A stretch of DNA of 64,000 bases from Bacillus sp. AFS055030 (GTDB lineage Bacteria; Bacillota; Bacilli; Bacillales; Bacillaceae_G). Where the stretch lies: NCBI RefSeq assembly GCF_002574545.1, contig NZ_NUGT01000026.1, forward strand, positions 41,784 to 105,783, written 5' to 3'. Of this stretch, positions 16,412 to 25,931 are shown piece by piece (within the stretch, counting starts at the first letter, position 1; each line of letters opens with the position of its first letter). The position numbers and the translations under genes are program-made. A model generated the notes under the pieces. That model had not been told where the DNA came from. It saw only the letters and a list, made by a program, of their open reading frames with translations, and searched no databases.

Positions 16412-17344
16412 TTAATACACCGTTTCTTTAAAGAAGAATCCTGTGTCCAGTGGTCTGTTTACTGGTTGGATTGCTTCGATTTTGTCGAAAAGTTCGTCTT
16501 TGATTTCTTCGTAAGCTTCACGGTCTTCTACACATAGGTCTATAGCTTGTCTATATAGTTTTGTAACTTCAATGATATACTCTGAAGATTTTAAGACACC
16601 ATCAATTTTGAATGAATCAATACCTGCATCAACTAATTCTTCTAACTCGTTAACAATACAGATATCATTTGGACTCATAATATGCGTTCCGTTTTGATCT
16701 TCAAAAATTGGATATTTATTGTTACGCTCGTGGTCAACTAAGAACATATTTCTTTCATATTTCTTTTGTTGAACGATTTCTAAATTCTTTCCTTGGTATT
16801 CAAAATAGTTACCAACAAGAGAACGTTTTGATTGGAACATAGCAGTCATTCCATGTACTTGTACTTCGATTTCTACTTTAGCATTTTCTTTTATTTCAGC
16901 GACAGCTTCAAAGCTTAATTCTCTAGCTAATACCGCACGTTTAGATCCACGTTTACCCCAGTAATTACAAGTAAACCAGTTTGTAGCTGTTGTTTCAGTA
17001 TTCCAATGTAATTGCATATTAGGTGCAATCTCACGCACTGACATAAGCACTGCAGGATCTCCAAATACAATTGCATCCACATTTGCATCTCTTAAAAAAG
17101 TAATATAATCTTCAATTTCATCAAGAATCTCATTATGGTAAACGCCATTCATCGCTACATATACTTTTACATTTTTTTTATGTGCAATTTCTACTGCTTC
17201 TTTTACAGCTTCACGATTAAATTCGCCCGCTAAACGTAATCCAAAACGTTGTTCACCTATAATAACTGCGTCTGCACCAGCATCAGCTAATTTATCTATA
17301 TCATTTAGGTTAGTTGGCGTAACTAATAATTCAGGCTTATTCAT
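16412..17344 (-). CDS. trhP1: Peptidase U32 family tRNA hydroxylation protein TrhP1 (YrrN)
   Basis: The 310-residue product is a shorter U32 protein (KPELLVTPTNLNDI, GADAVIIGEQRFGLR, EIEVQVHGMTAMFQSKR, SPNDICIVNEL). In the signature the cysteines seen in TrhP2 are replaced (MTAMFQSKRSLVGNYF), so it lacks the apparent cluster ligands and may be a structural partner of TrhP2. It acts with TrhP2 in 5-hydroxyuridine synthesis in tRNA, per work on B. subtilis YrrN/YrrO. ATG at 17344 follows AGGGGAG and overlaps the end of trmR by eight bases; a longer in-frame extension lies inside trmR and is not used. Confidence 0.88.
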   Translation of the reverse strand: MNKPELLVTPTNLNDIDKLADAGADAVIIGEQRFGLRLAGEFNREAVKEAVEIAHKKNVKVYVAMNGVYHNEILDEIEDYITFLRDANVDAIVFGDPAVLMSVREIAPNMQLHWNTETTATNWFTCNYWGKRGSKRAVLARELSFEAVAEIKENAKVEIEVQVHGMTAMFQSKRSLVGNYFEYQGKNLEIVQQKKYERNMFLVDHERNNKYPIFEDQNGTHIMSPNDICIVNELEELVDAGIDSFKIDGVLKSSEYIIEVTKLYRQAIDLCVEDREAYEEIKDELFDKIEAIQPVNRPLDTGFFFKETVY

Positions 17345-17996
17345 TATTAACTCCCCTTTTTTTGCTAATAGCAACTCCATCACCAATTGGTATAATTGTT
17401 GAATCATACTTAGGGTGATTCATTAGCCATTCATTGTAATTTTGAATCTTTTTAATTAATGCTTTCTTTCGTCGATCATCAACTAGATCCGCACTTTCAG
17501 CAACTTGGCCTTTAAATAAAACATTATCAGAAATAATAACACCTCTGTCTGATAACAAAGGCTCATATAATTCAAAAAATCGTTTATACTGAGCTTTAGC
17601 TGCGTCGATAAAAATAACATCAAATTGTCTGTTTTCAGGCAACTTTTCTTTTAAAAGTAAAGCGTCACCTTCTAAAAGTAGAATTCGATCACTGTAATCA
17701 CTTCGCCCAATAAACTCTTTTGCTTTGCGAATTCTCTCCGCATTTCGCTCCATTGTAACAATCTTCACATTTGGAAATTCTTTTGCCATCCGAATACTTG
17801 AATAGCCTATTGCACTACCAATTTCAAGAATGGAAGTCGGTTGGATTAAATAAAGTAAACCAAGCATAAATTCCATGCCTGCTTTATCCATTATCGGTAC
17901 ATGATGCTCAAGTGCATAAGTTTCCATTTCTTCTATAAAAGGTTCTCTATGTTTATAAAAATTCGACAAGTATTGACGAACTAAAACGTCATTCAT
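17337..17996 (-). CDS. trmR: tRNA 5-hydroxyuridine O-methyltransferase TrmR (YrrM)
   Basis: The 219-residue class I SAM O-methyltransferase has motif I ILEIGSAIGYSSIRMA, VTMERNAERIRKAKE, and the metal-binding DVIFIDAAKAQY with SDNVLFKG. In B. subtilis YrrM/TrmR methylates 5-hydroxyuridine to 5-methoxyuridine at the wobble base. The adjacent trhP1/trhP2 make the substrate, so the whole pathway is in one operon. The chosen ATG has GGAGG at a longish 11-base spacing; in-frame codons up to 18041 exist but are less like the family. Confidence 0.9.
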   Translation of the reverse strand: MNDVLVRQYLSNFYKHREPFIEEMETYALEHHVPIMDKAGMEFMLGLLYLIQPTSILEIGSAIGYSSIRMAKEFPNVKIVTMERNAERIRKAKEFIGRSDYSDRILLLEGDALLLKEKLPENRQFDVIFIDAAKAQYKRFFELYEPLLSDRGVIISDNVLFKGQVAESADLVDDRRKKALIKKIQNYNEWLMNHPKYDSTIIPIGDGVAISKKRGVNNE

Positions 17997-18024
17997 TGCT
18001 AATAAAGCCTCCAATAGAAATACA

Positions 18025-18201
18025 ACCTTGTCTAAAAACAAGGTGTAAGTAAAATTTCTTTGTATCTGAATTTATTTAGACCCGTAATATTCTAACATAA
18101 AAAAAAGACCCTTGGCTAGTACCAAGAATTGTTGCAACGCTTTCACTATTCTTTAATTTACAAAATTCCTCAGTAGACTATTTATACTACTGAGGAATTT
18201 A
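18025..18201 (-). terminator. mltG terminator and leader hairpins before trmR
   Basis: AAATTCCTCAGTAG (18163-18176) and CTACTGAGGAATTT (18187-18200) form a perfect 14-bp stem 30 bases behind mltG. Two weaker hairpins follow: CTTGG/CCAAG near 18110-18125 with eight T residues after it on the minus strand, and ACCTTGT/ACAAGGT at 18025-18044. The trmR promoter must lie in this interval, but only a TAGAAT -10 near 18095 is visible. Confidence 0.6.
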
Positions 18202-18230
18202 ATATTTCGTATACAAGTATTTCCAACTTT

Positions 18231-19325
18231 TTATTTTATATGCTTTTCTTTTTCAGTATTGTGCTCTTTTAACGATTTTGTAAAGATTACTTTTCCTGTT
18301 TTATCAGCAAGGAAATATAAATAATCTGATTTGGCAGGCTCAAGAGCAGCTACTATACTATCAATGCCAGCACTTGCGATTGGACCGATTGGTAACCCTT
18401 TAATGTAATAAGTATTATAAGGAGATTTAACTTCTAAATCTTTATATAATACGCGTTGTTTATGTTTACCTAGTGCATACAAAACCGTTGGATCCGTTTG
18501 TAACGGCATTCCTATATCTAGACGATTGTAAAATACACTTGAAATTAACTTTCGATCTGTTGTACCTGTGGCTTCCTCCTCGATTAACGATGCCATTGTT
18601 AATGTCTGATGGGGAGTAAGCTTTTTGGTATCCATTTCTGTTTTAAATTGGTCTAATATTTTCGCTGTTTCAGTTAACATCGGTGTTATAATTTGTTCTA
18701 AGCTTGGGGTAAAATCCCCATACATATAAGTTGAAGGATATAAGTAGCCTTCTAATGGGTAGCGGATTCCAGGTTTAAAAATATCATTCGTTAGTAACTC
18801 AGGAAACTTTTTTTGTAGCCCCTGGATAAATACTTTATCATTCAACTGTTTTAGTACAGCTGCTTGATCTAATTTAAATTCTTTTGCAATAATCACTGCG
18901 ATTTCTTTTAATTGTGAGCCTTCAGGAATCATTACATCCTTCACTGAAACCTGATATTTACCACCTACTTGTAAGTGGTTTACGATCGTTGCAACTCCTT
19001 GGTTTTCGCTAAAATGATAATTACCTGATTTCATACTTGTGTTATTATGCAGTTTCACATACATTTTAAAAATTGATGTATTTTTTATTAAGTTTTTCTC
19101 TTTTAAAATTGCTGCAATATTATCAACAGAGCTTCCTACAGGAATTGTTACTAATTTAATTTGTTTATTTGCTGAGTTAACAGGTTTTAACATATATTTA
19201 TAAGTTGCAAACCCCGCTCCAATTACGACAATACAAGCAATAATTAAATATGTAAAAATAAGCATAACTTTGCTTTTTTTATTTGTATTCTTGTATCCAT
19301 TTTTATCAAAATTGTTTATTGACAA
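18231..19325 (-). CDS. mltG: Endolytic murein transglycosylase MltG
   Basis: The 364-residue protein has a short cytoplasmic N-terminus, one membrane helix (residues about 19-42) and an external YceG domain. LysM-like folding regions precede the catalytic block SLIEEEATGTTDRKLISSVF, which carries the essential Glu, and a LQTDPTVLYALG segment. MltG cuts nascent glycan strands and ends their growth. The only ribosome binding site is AAGGAGG followed nine bases later by TTG at 19325, so TTG is the start. It is monocistronic, with terminators on both sides. Confidence 0.93.
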   Translation of the reverse strand: MSINNFDKNGYKNTNKKSKVMLIFTYLIIACIVVIGAGFATYKYMLKPVNSANKQIKLVTIPVGSSVDNIAAILKEKNLIKNTSIFKMYVKLHNNTSMKSGNYHFSENQGVATIVNHLQVGGKYQVSVKDVMIPEGSQLKEIAVIIAKEFKLDQAAVLKQLNDKVFIQGLQKKFPELLTNDIFKPGIRYPLEGYLYPSTYMYGDFTPSLEQIITPMLTETAKILDQFKTEMDTKKLTPHQTLTMASLIEEEATGTTDRKLISSVFYNRLDIGMPLQTDPTVLYALGKHKQRVLYKDLEVKSPYNTYYIKGLPIGPIASAGIDSIVAALEPAKSDYLYFLADKTGKVIFTKSLKEHNTEKEKHIK

Positions 19326-19391
19326 ACTTATCTGCCTCCTTTTCCACGTTATAGTATACTACAAAAATGTGCTAAATCGGCAATTTTCTAC

Positions 19392-19436
19392 ATAAAAAAA
19401 TGCTAAACACTTTTATTAGTGCTTAGCATTTTTTTA
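19392..19436 (-). terminator. Terminator of the ireB-ruvX-yrzB transcript
   Basis: AAAAAATGCTAA-ACAC and GTGC-TTAGCATTTTTT form a 16-bp stem with an 8-base loop and T-runs on both strands. It lies between yrzB and mltG. Confidence 0.85.
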
Positions 19437-19446
19437 TACAGAGATC

Positions 19447-19737
19447 TTATTCTCCTTCTTCTTCGTCAAAGAACGTATTTAATACTTCTTCAACCATTTC
19501 CCACTCTTCGTCAGATTCGATTGGATATAACTCTCCATCTTCACCATCTTCTGCAGGAATGAAGCTAGATGCATGGTAGATTGGGTCTCCATCTTCATCA
19601 AACTCTTGTCCAACTGGACTATAAATTACGTATGATTTACCATAATCATCTGATTCAAAAGTCATGATAATATTGCAAAGAATCTCATTACCTTCCTCAT
19701 CGATGATTGTAATTTGTCTGTCTTCACCGTGTTCCAT
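19447..19737 (-). CDS. yrzB: DUF1292 acidic protein YrzB
   Basis: The 96-residue product is very acidic (ends FFDEEEGE) and has the DUF1292 layout: a beta strand [10 protein letters not shown], then [15 protein letters not shown], then a linker and [13 protein letters not shown]. The family is cytosolic and of unknown function, and it almost always follows ireB and ruvX in Firmicutes, as here. ATG follows AGGTGATATAA. The 120 bases before it contain no other gene. Confidence 0.88.
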   Translation of the reverse strand: MEHGEDRQITIIDEEGNEILCNIIMTFESDDYGKSYVIYSPVGQEFDEDGDPIYHASSFIPAEDGEDGELYPIESDEEWEMVEEVLNTFFDEEEGE

Positions 19738-19861
19738 TTATATCACCTCTATTATTTTAATCCTTTTATGTATTAGTATAAAAGAAAGTAGATGGAGAAG
19801 CCGCCAAAAAAAGTTAAACTGCAAATACTCTTGTTGTCGGCCATATCTCCATTCTTCTTTA

Positions 19862-20278
19862 TCACTTTATACTATCTAAGTAGTTTTGTAAAATAACTAC
19901 TGCTGCCATTTTATCGATTACTTGTTTTCTTTTCTTACGACTTACGTCAGCAGAGATTAGAAATCGTTCGGCAGCCATTGTTGAAAGTCTTTCATCCCAT
20001 AGTATAACCGGAAGATTGAATTCTTCTTCAATCATTTTTCCAAAACGCTTGCAAGCTTCACCGCGTTCTCCAATACTTCCGTTCATATTTTTAGGAAGAC
20101 CTACAACTATTCTTTCGATTTCGTAGCGATCGATGATTTCTTTTAGTCGGTCTAGTCCAAATTTCTGACGTTCTTCATCAATTTTGACTGTCTCAATACC
20201 TTGAGCTGTCCAACCAAGCGCATCACTTACAGCTACACCAATTGTTTTAGTACCTACATCTAGCCCAAGTGCTCTCAT
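19862..20278 (-). CDS. ruvX: Putative Holliday junction resolvase RuvX/YqgF
   Basis: The 138-residue RNase H-fold protein starts [19 protein letters not shown] with the first catalytic Asp, contains [11 protein letters not shown] and the [10 protein letters not shown] block with the second acid, and ends with the [13 protein letters not shown] helix holding the third Asp. YqgF/RuvX is implicated in 16S rRNA maturation and Holliday junction cleavage. It follows ireB by three bases, so the two are co-translated. Confidence 0.93.
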   Translation of the reverse strand: MRALGLDVGTKTIGVAVSDALGWTAQGIETVKIDEERQKFGLDRLKEIIDRYEIERIVVGLPKNMNGSIGERGEACKRFGKMIEEEFNLPVILWDERLSTMAAERFLISADVSRKKRKQVIDKMAAVVILQNYLDSIK

Positions 20279-20281
20279 TAA

Positions 20282-20548
20282 TTATTCTCCACGATGTTGT
20301 TGTAAGTAAGATTTAACTAATTCCTCAATGATTTCATCACGCTCTAATTTTTTCATCATACTTCTTGCGTCATTGTGACGAGGAATGTATGCAGGATCAC
20401 CTGATAATAAGTATCCTACTATTTGATTGATTGGATTGTAGCCTTTTTCTTGTAACGCGTCATGAACCTTTAACAAAACTTCATTAACTCGTATATCTTG
20501 ACCTTCATCTTGCAAACTAAACTTCATCGTTTTATCAAATGAATCCAT
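20282..20548 (-). CDS. ireB: IreB family regulatory phosphoprotein (YrzL, UPF0297)
   Basis: The 88-residue product starts [10 protein letters not shown] and contains [36 protein letters not shown], the family's hallmark (quoted positions about 27-62), and ends in a charged helix. In Enterococcus IreB is phosphorylated by the PASTA kinase IreK and affects cephalosporin tolerance. Two N-terminal Thr residues expected for phosphorylation are reduced here to one in the DKTMKF segment. A longer frame from 20557 is open, but GGGGTG fits ATG 20548. Confidence 0.9.
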   Translation of the reverse strand: MDSFDKTMKFSLQDEGQDIRVNEVLLKVHDALQEKGYNPINQIVGYLLSGDPAYIPRHNDARSMMKKLERDEIIEELVKSYLQQHRGE

Positions 20549-20662
20549 ACAAAGCACCCCACTTATCCGTATATTTTTAACTAATTACATTGTACCATTT
20601 TTATTACGCAGTTACGAATCAGCTAAAAATTTTTATATCTGTTATTGTACACGATTTTTGTA

Positions 20663-23314
20663 TTATTTTGAAATCGTGTTCATCCATTTTTCAACAAAAG
20701 CAACAGCTTCGTCTAATTTCGAAGGATCCTTACCGCCAGCTTGAGCCATATCAGGACGGCCTCCGCCTCCTCCGCCACAAATTGAAGCAGCTTCTTTTAT
20801 TAGATTTCCTGCATGATATCCTTGAGCTACTAAATCTTTTGTAACACCAGCAATTAAGTTTACTTTACCTTCATTAGCAGAACCAAGTAATACAACAACA
20901 GAACCAATTTTATTTTTAAGGTCATCAACCATTGTGCGAAGACTATTCATATCTGCTCCATTTACTCTAGCAGCAACGAACTTTACTCCATTTACTTCTT
21001 TCACGTTATTACTAATATTTCCTGCTTCAATATTGCTTAATTTTGAAGAAAGTGATTCATTCTCTTTTTGTACTTGTTTTAATTCTGATTGTAAAGTTTC
21101 AATACGAGCAACTACGTCTTTCGTATTTGATTTTAATAGGCTAGCTGCGTCTTTTAGTTGACCAATTTGTTCTTGCATATATTCATAAGCTGATTTGCCA
21201 GTTACTGCTTCAATACGACGTGTACCAGCTCCAATTCCTGACTCAGAAATTATTTTAAATGTACCGATCGATGCTGTGTTATCAACATGGCATCCACCAC
21301 ATAGTTCAAGACTATAATCTCCAACTTGTACTACTCGTACTACATCACCATATTTTTCACCGAATAATGCCATTGCTCCCATTGCTTTTGCTTCAGCAAT
21401 TGCTTTTTCAGAAATTTGAACTGGAATGCTTTCCCAAACTTTTTCATTCACTATCTTTTCAATTGTTTCAAGTTCTTCAGACGTTACTTGACCGAAATGT
21501 GAGAAGTCAAAACGTAAGCGTTCTTGGTTTACTAATGAACCAGCTTGATTTACATGAGTTCCAAGTACATCTTTTAATGCTTGGTGTAATAAATGAGTAG
21601 CTGTATGGTTCTTTACAATACTTGAACGGTTAGCTTTATTAATTGTTGATGTAACTTTAGCACCAACTGATAAAGCACCTTCAACAACTTTCACTCGATG
21701 TAAATTTTGACCATTTGGTGCTTTTTGAACATCAAGCACTTCTACCTTTAAACCAGGAGCCGTTAACGTTCCACGGTCTGCAATTTGACCTCCACTTTCA
21801 GCATAGAAAGGAGTTACATCAAGAATTAAATGAGCTACTTCGCCATTTGCTACATCTTCAACTTTTTCTCCGTCTTGTACTAAAACAAGAACTGTAGATT
21901 CAACCGAACCTTCGCTATAACCTACAAAAACTGAAGTTTCCTTGATTTCACGAAGTGCTTCACTTTGTACTTGCATTGAATCAACATCTTGTCTTGCAGA
22001 ACGAGCACGTTCACGTTGTTTTTCCATTTCTACTTCGAAACCTTCATGATCAACTGTTAATCCTTCTTCTTCTGCATATTCTTCCGTTAATTCAATTGGG
22101 AAACCATATGTGTCATAAAGACGGAAAACATCTTCACCTTTAATTACTGTACTTCCTTTAGCTTTTGCATCCTTCATTACATTTGTAAGAAGTGATAATC
22201 CTTCATGTAATGTTTCATGGAAACGCTCTTCTTCATTTTTAATTACTTTTTGAAGGAAAGGTACTTTTTCTTTCACATTTGGATAGTAGCTTTCCATGAT
22301 TTCTGCAACCACTGGAACAAGTTCAAACATAAATGGACGTTCAATACCTAATTTTTTTGCAAATCGAACAGCACGACGGATTAAGCGACGTAATACATAT
22401 CCACGACCTTCATTTGAAGGAAGAGCGCCATCTGCAACAGCAAAAGATACTGTACGGATATGGTCAGCAATTACTTTAAAAGCAGTATCTTGATCTAAAT
22501 TTCCATTTCGATATTTTTGACCAGAAATTGTTTCAACAACATTGATAATTGGCATGAATAAATCAGTGTCAAAGTTTGTGTCTACTTCTTGTAGTACACT
22601 TGCCATACGCTCTAAGCCCATTCCAGTATCAATATTTTTGCTTGGTAACTCAGGGTATTCTTTACGGTCTAAACCTTCTTTTGAATTAAATTGAGAGAAT
22701 ACAATATTCCAAATTTCTAAATATCGATCATTTTCTAAATCCTCTTTTAATAATTTAATTCCAATGTTTTCTGGATCATATTTTGTTCCACGATCATAGA
22801 AAATCTCTGTACATGGTCCACATGGTCCTTCACCAATTTCCCAGAAGTTACCTTCTAATAAGATAATATGCTCAGGATCTAATCCTAATTTAATCCATAA
22901 ATCATACGTTTCTTTATCCTCTGGATAGACTGTAACGTATAATTTGTCTTTATCAAATCCAAACCATTCAGATGAAGTTAAAAGTTCCCAACCCCATGTT
23001 ACAGCTTCTTCTCGGAAATAATCTCCGATAGAGAAATTACCTAACATTTCAAAAAATGTATGGTGACGAGCTGTTTTCCCAACATTCTCAATATCATTTG
23101 TTCGAATTGATTTTTGTGAATTTGTTATTCTTGGATTCTCTGGAATAACTCGACCATCAAAATATTTTTTTAATGTCGCTACACCACTATTAATCCATAA
23201 TAAAGTTGGATCATCTACTGGTACTAAAGATGCACTTGGCTCAATAGAGTGACCTTTTTCTTTAAAGAAGTCTAAGTACATTTGACGAATTTGAGCAGCA
23301 GTTAACTTTTTCAT
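20663..23314 (-). CDS. alaS: Alanyl-tRNA synthetase
   Basis: The 883-residue class II synthetase has the catalytic domain ([32 protein letters not shown]), the tRNA-binding region, the editing domain with zinc ligands HTATHLLHQ and CGGCHVDNT, and a C-terminal DHHA1 domain ending [15 protein letters not shown]. It charges tRNA-Ala and deacylates mischarged Ser/Gly. GGAGG lies between the ATG at 23329 and the ATG at 23314, so 23314 is the start. An Ala-type T-box leader controls it. The next genes downstream are ireB, ruvX and yrzB after 114 bases. Confidence 0.97.
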   Translation of the reverse strand: MKKLTAAQIRQMYLDFFKEKGHSIEPSASLVPVDDPTLLWINSGVATLKKYFDGRVIPENPRITNSQKSIRTNDIENVGKTARHHTFFEMLGNFSIGDYFREEAVTWGWELLTSSEWFGFDKDKLYVTVYPEDKETYDLWIKLGLDPEHIILLEGNFWEIGEGPCGPCTEIFYDRGTKYDPENIGIKLLKEDLENDRYLEIWNIVFSQFNSKEGLDRKEYPELPSKNIDTGMGLERMASVLQEVDTNFDTDLFMPIINVVETISGQKYRNGNLDQDTAFKVIADHIRTVSFAVADGALPSNEGRGYVLRRLIRRAVRFAKKLGIERPFMFELVPVVAEIMESYYPNVKEKVPFLQKVIKNEEERFHETLHEGLSLLTNVMKDAKAKGSTVIKGEDVFRLYDTYGFPIELTEEYAEEEGLTVDHEGFEVEMEKQRERARSARQDVDSMQVQSEALREIKETSVFVGYSEGSVESTVLVLVQDGEKVEDVANGEVAHLILDVTPFYAESGGQIADRGTLTAPGLKVEVLDVQKAPNGQNLHRVKVVEGALSVGAKVTSTINKANRSSIVKNHTATHLLHQALKDVLGTHVNQAGSLVNQERLRFDFSHFGQVTSEELETIEKIVNEKVWESIPVQISEKAIAEAKAMGAMALFGEKYGDVVRVVQVGDYSLELCGGCHVDNTASIGTFKIISESGIGAGTRRIEAVTGKSAYEYMQEQIGQLKDAASLLKSNTKDVVARIETLQSELKQVQKENESLSSKLSNIEAGNISNNVKEVNGVKFVAARVNGADMNSLRTMVDDLKNKIGSVVVLLGSANEGKVNLIAGVTKDLVAQGYHAGNLIKEAASICGGGGGGRPDMAQAGGKDPSKLDEAVAFVEKWMNTISK

Positions 23315-23357
23315 TATATTAACCTCCATTTAGTAAATTTATAATGTTATAAAAACA

Positions 23358-23628
23358 AAAAAATCCCGTCCCTAAAACAGGGACGAGATGTACTCGCGAT
23401 ACCACCCTGATTATGAATAGAAAGCTAGTTGCTTAGGCAAAATGCCTCGAAGTCTATTCATCACCTCAAAGAGACCGTAACGTGATCTGACGCGTCAGTG
23501 ATTAGCTGCATTCAGGAGTAGCTTTTCTGTCACCCTTCATTAAAGTTTCTTTCAGCCTAGGAAACTTCTCTCTTTCGCATAAGCTTTAAATGGTTTAGTG
23601 ACATACTGGTTCCTTCAAAATTTTGCAA
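23358..23628 (-). promoter_or_regulatory. T-box riboswitch, alanine-type, upstream of alaS
   Basis: On the minus strand there is a GAGAG-containing stem I, a specifier bulge TGAAT-GCA-GC (codon GCA at 23507-23509), the conserved GGGTGGTATCGCG T-box (23395-23407) and a terminator GTCCCTGTTTTAGGGAC running into T residues. GCA is an Ala codon, which fits alaS. Uncharged tRNA-Ala should stabilise the antiterminator. Confidence 0.92.
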
Positions 23629-23634
23629 ATATAA

Positions 23635-23663
23635 ATTGTATGAAAAAATAGTATCATTGTCAA
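23635..23663 (-). promoter_or_regulatory. Sigma-A promoter of alaS leader
   Basis: TTGACA (23658-23663) and TACAAT (23635-23640) on the minus strand are separated by 17 bases. The start site should be near 23628, just before stem I. Confidence 0.8.
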
Positions 23664-23672
23664 AAATGAAAG

Positions 23673-24740
23673 TCAAGTTGAGAGACGTTCTTTTCTATTA
23701 CTGTAATAACGAATAACTGAAATGATGACAACCAATAATGGAACTGCAATTAACAAACCAAAAAAACCAGCTATTTCACCTGCAACTAATAGAAAAAACA
23801 TAATTATAACTGGATGAGTATGAATTGATTTACCAATTATGAGCGGAGAAAGGACGTTACCTTCAATCAATTGTAATACAATTAATGTAATACCTACTCT
23901 AATTAATAAACTTGTCCCTTCCGAAGCGGCAAGAAATAAAGTTGGTACTGCTCCAATAATCGGTCCGAAGTATGGAATGATATCTGTTATACCTATGATT
24001 ACTCCTAATACTAGTGCGTACTTCATTCGAATAATCCATAAAAATATTGTTGCTAAAACAAACAGTAAAAAACAAACTAATATTTGACCACGAATATATT
24101 TTCCAAAAGTATTATTAAGCTCTTTTGCTAAACCTTTCGCTTCATATCGCCACTTGTAAGGGATAATTTTCCAAAACATATTCGATAAAACCTTATAGTC
24201 TTTTAAAAAGTAAAAAACGATAAATGGAATGATAAAGAGTGAAATGATATTATTTACTAATTCTTTCATCCATACACCAGATTTATTCAATAATGATAAT
24301 CCCGATTTTTCAGCACCATTTATCATTAAATCAACACGATTATGAAGAAAAATTGGCATCCTCGAAGTCTTTCGTTCGATTTTTGATAAAAGATTATCAT
24401 ATAATGCCATTACTTTAGGAAAAGCTTTTAAAATATCTTGCCACTGTTGTTTAAAAATAGGGAGTAATAAATAAAGCCCTAGTACACACCCTCCAAAAAA
24501 TATTAAATAAATCAATAATATCGCAATTGCTCGTTTTACCCCTTTATTATGAATATATTCAATTGCTGGATGTAACAAATAAGCAATTATTAACCCGATC
24601 AAAAAGGGAACCATCGATTTTAAAACACCAATTACAATATGTAAATAAACCGGTTTTAAATAATAAAAAACGATTCCAACCAATCCAATTAACAAAATTA
24701 AACATAATCGATAGATCCACTTTAACTTTAACCCGTCCAT
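23673..24740 (-). CDS. yrrI: AI-2E family transporter YrrI
   Basis: The 355-residue protein has about eight membrane helices and the family signature DIIPYFGPIIGAVPT near residue 250, plus a C-terminal PLLIGKSIHTHPVIIM block. The family was named for autoinducer-2 export, but members also move Na+/H+ and other solutes, so the substrate is open. Gene order yrrI-alaS is as in B. subtilis. Its Shine-Dalgarno GGAGG lies in the arm of the terminator hairpin just upstream. Confidence 0.88.
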   Translation of the reverse strand: MDGLKLKWIYRLCLILLIGLVGIVFYYLKPVYLHIVIGVLKSMVPFLIGLIIAYLLHPAIEYIHNKGVKRAIAILLIYLIFFGGCVLGLYLLLPIFKQQWQDILKAFPKVMALYDNLLSKIERKTSRMPIFLHNRVDLMINGAEKSGLSLLNKSGVWMKELVNNIISLFIIPFIVFYFLKDYKVLSNMFWKIIPYKWRYEAKGLAKELNNTFGKYIRGQILVCFLLFVLATIFLWIIRMKYALVLGVIIGITDIIPYFGPIIGAVPTLFLAASEGTSLLIRVGITLIVLQLIEGNVLSPLIIGKSIHTHPVIIMFFLLVAGEIAGFFGLLIAVPLLVVIISVIRYYSNRKERLST

Positions 24741-24748
24741 AAAAAAAC

Positions 24749-24773
24749 CTCCATACTGTTAATTAGTATGGAG
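24749..24773 (-). terminator. Terminator hairpin overlapping the yrrI ribosome binding site
   Basis: CTCCATACT (24749-24757) and AGTATGGAG (24765-24773) form a perfect 9-bp stem. On the minus strand the T-run follows and the yrrI ATG comes seven bases after GGAGG (24748-24752), four bases of which are paired in the stem. Confidence 0.75.
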
Positions 24774-24781
24774 AATTTCCA

Positions 24782-25344
24782 TTAACTTATGTGACTCGTT
24801 AAAAAATTTACGAAATCTTTTCTCTTCACAACATTCAATACACATTTAGTTTTAGCCTCTTTTTCAACAATCGATAATTCTTTTGGAAAATCCTTTTCTA
24901 CACCAATTGTCATATAAGCTAATTTCTCCTGTGCACGCCTTGATCTTGTATTTGACTCTTTGGCACCAGCAAAAACATAGTCCATTTTCAACTCGTTAAA
25001 AGCAATTTTTAAGATTTCAATTTTTGAAGCTTCATTATACCCTTGCCCCAAAATGGAACTCCGATCCAAGTGCCGATATGACAAATTCCATCGCCTCGGT
25101 CAATATGCTTTAAACTAGTTATACCGACAACTTCATCTTGTTCATTCAAAATGATCCGATTTATTACTTTACCTTCTAATTCCTGCTGGACAATATAACG
25201 AATAAAACCAATTGTATCATCAATATGATCTACCTTTATTCCTAAAACATCTTTCACACCTGGATCTGATGATAGCTTAAAAACTGCTTTTGCATACTTT
25301 ACATCATTCTTAACAAGCTTAACTCCTACTCCCATATTTACCAT
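24782..25344 (-). pseudogene. GNAT acetyltransferase broken by a single-base frameshift
   Basis: Two overlapping frames make one GNAT protein. The first ends in the acetyl-CoA loop GTWIGVPFWGKG and then goes out of frame. The other frame continues with YNEASKIEILKIAFNELKM and VFAGAKESNTRSRRAQEKLAY, the rest of the fold. The join lies at about 25037-25042, where one T seems lost after GGG. A start at ATG 25344 behind GGAAAAGAG is likely; ATG 25386 is another option. The full protein would be about 187 residues and resembles RimJ/RimL-type ribosomal or amino-acid acetyltransferases. It may be a true pseudogene or a sequencing error. Confidence 0.8.
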
Positions 25345-25447
25345 CTCTTTTCCATCTTTTTTTAAATGATATAAGAAGGTGTTCATTTTCTCAATGAAAA
25401 TTTTTTCAGCAAATGTTTCTACATTCCTGTGGGTTTGATTACATAAG

Positions 25448-25474
25448 AAAAGCACATGCCCAAAAGACATGTGC
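25448..25474 (-). terminator. Terminator between yrzQ and the GNAT pseudogene
   Basis: AAGCACATG and CATGTGCTT form a perfect 9-bp stem with a 9-base loop, followed on the minus strand by TTTCTTAT. It lies ten bases past the small yrzQ-like gene. Confidence 0.75.
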
Positions 25475-25483
25475 TTAAAAAAA

Positions 25484-25618
25484 TTAAAGCATTTTTTTCA
25501 ATGACTTTCTCATACGTTTCATGTTCTTTTGAGTAAGCCATTTGTTATCGTACATTAATTTCATCGCAAGTGCACCTGCACCTAAACCTAAACCTAATAA
25601 AGAGCTTTTTCTAGCCAT
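25484..25618 (-). CDS. yrzQ: YrzQ-like 44-residue protein
   Basis: ATG at 25618 follows GGAGTGGGTAATTG and opens 44 codons: a short basic start (MARKSS), a Gly/Ala/Leu-rich helix (LLGLGLGAGALAMKLMY) and a basic tail (KNMKRMRKSLKKML). Size, Gly-rich helix and basic end fit the YrzQ/DUF3918 family, and in B. subtilis yrzQ and yrzR lie next to each other in this place. Function is unknown; it is likely membrane-associated. Confidence 0.7.
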   Translation of the reverse strand: MARKSSLLGLGLGAGALAMKLMYDNKWLTQKNMKRMRKSLKKML

Positions 25619-25631
25619 CAATTACCCACTC

Positions 25632-25820
25632 CTACATACTAAGTTTTCGATCCTGTTCATCAAATAAATCATCTAACGAACTTAACGTACCATCTTCTTC
25701 AACTTGGTGGGTATAAATCATCCCTTTATTAATTGTTAGTTCAATATAACATCCCCAACAATAATATTGATTTACACCTATTTTCCCTAAGTCTTTACTA
25801 TGACAATTTGGACAAATCAC
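25632..25820 (-). CDS. yrzR: YrzR-like zinc-ribbon small protein
   Basis: The product is 62 residues. The N-terminus CPNC and then CWGC, 16 residues apart, form a four-cysteine zinc ribbon. An acidic tail (EEDGTLSSLDDLFDEQD) follows. It matches the position and layout of B. subtilis yrzR; the function is unknown. The start is GTG, eight bases after GGGAG. It ends 13 bases before yrzQ, so both are probably one transcript. Confidence 0.75.
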   Translation of the reverse strand: MICPNCHSKDLGKIGVNQYYCWGCYIELTINKGMIYTHQVEEDGTLSSLDDLFDEQDRKLSM

Positions 25821-25931
25821 AACGCTCGCTCCCTTAGCCTAAAAAGGCAATGTTTCTAAGCATTGTGACCAAATTTTCATAAAAATATACGTTAGTACAG
25901 GAATCGTCTTGCACTATATATTCTTAGTCAA

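Noticed and set aside
21259..22143. Several plus-strand frames inside alaS rich in Leu and His
   Set aside because: They are antisense shadows of alaS; the Leu/His bias comes from the complementary codons.
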